Shown one piece after another: positions 5,845-6,378 of a stretch of 6,378 nucleotides of DNA. The notes beneath the pieces were generated by a model, which was not told the DNA's origin, searched no databases, and saw only the letters and a list, made by a program, of their open reading frames with translations. Within the stretch, counting starts at the first letter, position 1. The number at the start of each line of letters is the position of its first letter. This stretch comes from Pseudomonadota bacterium. Lineage in GTDB: Bacteria; Pseudomonadota; Alphaproteobacteria; Rhizobiales; Xanthobacteraceae. Position numbers and translations under genes: made by a program. Where the stretch lies: positions 1 through 6,378 of the forward strand of contig JAEXXW010000347.1 of the NCBI GenBank assembly GCA_023405565.1, in the 5' to 3' direction.

Positions 5845-6378
5845 ATGACCATTGGACGCCGCCGCTTTCTGACCTTTGCCGGGGCTGCGCTGGCATCGCC
5901 TGCGGTCCTTCGCGAGGCATTCGCGCAAACGCCGCAGGTCACGCTCAAGCTGCATCACTTCCTGTCGCCGGTCGCGAACGCCCATACGCGTCTGCTGTTG
6001 CCATGGGCGCGCAAGGTCGAAAAGGACTCCGACAACCGGATCAAGATCAACATTTTCCCGTCGATGCAGCTCGGTGGCGCGCCAGCGCAGCTTTACGATC
6101 AGGCGCGCGATGGCGCCGTCGATATGGTCTGGACCTTGCCCGGCGCAACACCCGGCCGTTTTCCGAAGATCGAGGTGTTCGAGCTGCCGTTCGTTGCCAA
6201 CAAGCGCGGCGCCGCCAATGCGCAGGCTGTGCAGGCCCTTTACGAGGCGCAGTTGCGCGACGAGTTCAAGGATGTGCGGCCGATCTGCCTGTGGGCGCAT
6301 GACCATGGCGTCATCCATGCGAACAGGCAAATCAAAGTGCTTGAGGATATGAAGGGCCTCAGGCTGCGTTCGCCCACG
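5845..6378 (+). CDS. TRAP transporter substrate-binding protein, DctP family, Tat-exported (3' end outside window)
   Basis: This is the periplasmic binding protein of a tripartite ATP-independent periplasmic (TRAP) transporter, which imports mostly carboxylates using ion gradients. ATG 5845 opens a frame that stays open to the window end (178 codons). A strong ribosome-binding site, GAGGGAAGG at 5832-5840, precedes it. The N-terminus GRRRFLTFAG is a twin-arginine (Tat) motif, followed by a hydrophobic stretch and a likely AFA cleavage site after residue 27. The mature part begins TLKLHHFLSPVANAHT and continues with WARKVEKDS, INIFPSMQLGG and ELPFVA, all typical of DctP-type proteins. The visible part ends in MKGLRLRSPT; Arg175 matches the conserved arginine that clamps the ligand carboxylate. 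About half of the usual ~330-360 residues is present. DctQ and DctM membrane genes are expected beyond the window. The ligand cannot be predicted. Confidence 0.9.
   Translation, partial: MTIGRRRFLTFAGAALASPAVLREAFAQTPQVTLKLHHFLSPVANAHTRLLLPWARKVEKDSDNRIKINIFPSMQLGGAPAQLYDQARDGAVDMVWTLPGATPGRFPKIEVFELPFVANKRGAANAQAVQALYEAQLRDEFKDVRPICLWAHDHGVIHANRQIKVLEDMKGLRLRSPT

Noticed and set aside
5707..6330. 207-codon minus-strand frame opposite the TRAP binding protein
   Set aside because: The plus strand has a strong ribosome-binding site, Tat signal and DctP motifs in one uninterrupted frame; the antisense frame has no family features.
1..6378. Search for tRNA/rRNA genes, CRISPR arrays, insertion sequences, attachment sites or a defence system
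   Set aside because: No repeat-spacer pattern, tRNA-like cloverleaf, transposase or long terminal inverted repeats were seen; nearly all the sequence is explained by ordinary genes.

Overview
The window reads as GC-rich chromosomal DNA from an alphaproteobacterium, most likely of the order Hyphomicrobiales (Bradyrhizobium / Rhodopseudomonas / Xanthobacteraceae type). This rests on codon usage strongly biased to G or C at third positions, on protein flavour (alphaproteobacterial citramalate synthase, short-type phosphatidylserine decarboxylase, Atm1-type exporter) and on gene order. It is an inference; no marker gene fixes the genus.

Layout. Positions 1-716 (+) hold the C-terminal part of an (R)-citramalate synthase, which feeds isoleucine synthesis. 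It converges on a LOG/TIGR00730 family nucleotide phosphoribohydrolase at 784-1389 (-). The 67 bp between their stop codons contain a perfect hairpin that looks like a dispersed repeat. After a 187 bp divergent intergenic region, a tightly packed + strand operon runs from 1577 to 5680. It encodes an Atm1-type ABC exporter, phosphatidylserine decarboxylase (psd), CDP-diacylglycerol-serine O-phosphatidyltransferase (pssA) and a UreE-like nickel chaperone. A 164 bp gap with a possible stem-loop, a short ORF and a nested palindrome leads to the start of a Tat-exported DctP-type TRAP transporter binding protein at 5845, cut by the window end.

How they work together. PssA makes phosphatidylserine from CDP-diacylglycerol and serine, and Psd decarboxylates it to phosphatidylethanolamine, so psd and pssA together form the complete two-step route. 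The Atm1-type exporter precedes them with a 3 bp gap. The UreE-like gene follows pssA with no gap and in the same reading frame, yet no urease structural gene is in the window. It is the least expected member.

Overall this is mostly a housekeeping region. I see no convincing new defence, mobile or RNA-guided system. The points most worth a second look are the orphan UreE with its 0-bp same-frame junction to pssA, the 8-G tract and strong ribosome-binding site at its 3' end with an overlapping 35-codon ORF, and the nested inverted repeat upstream of the TRAP gene.
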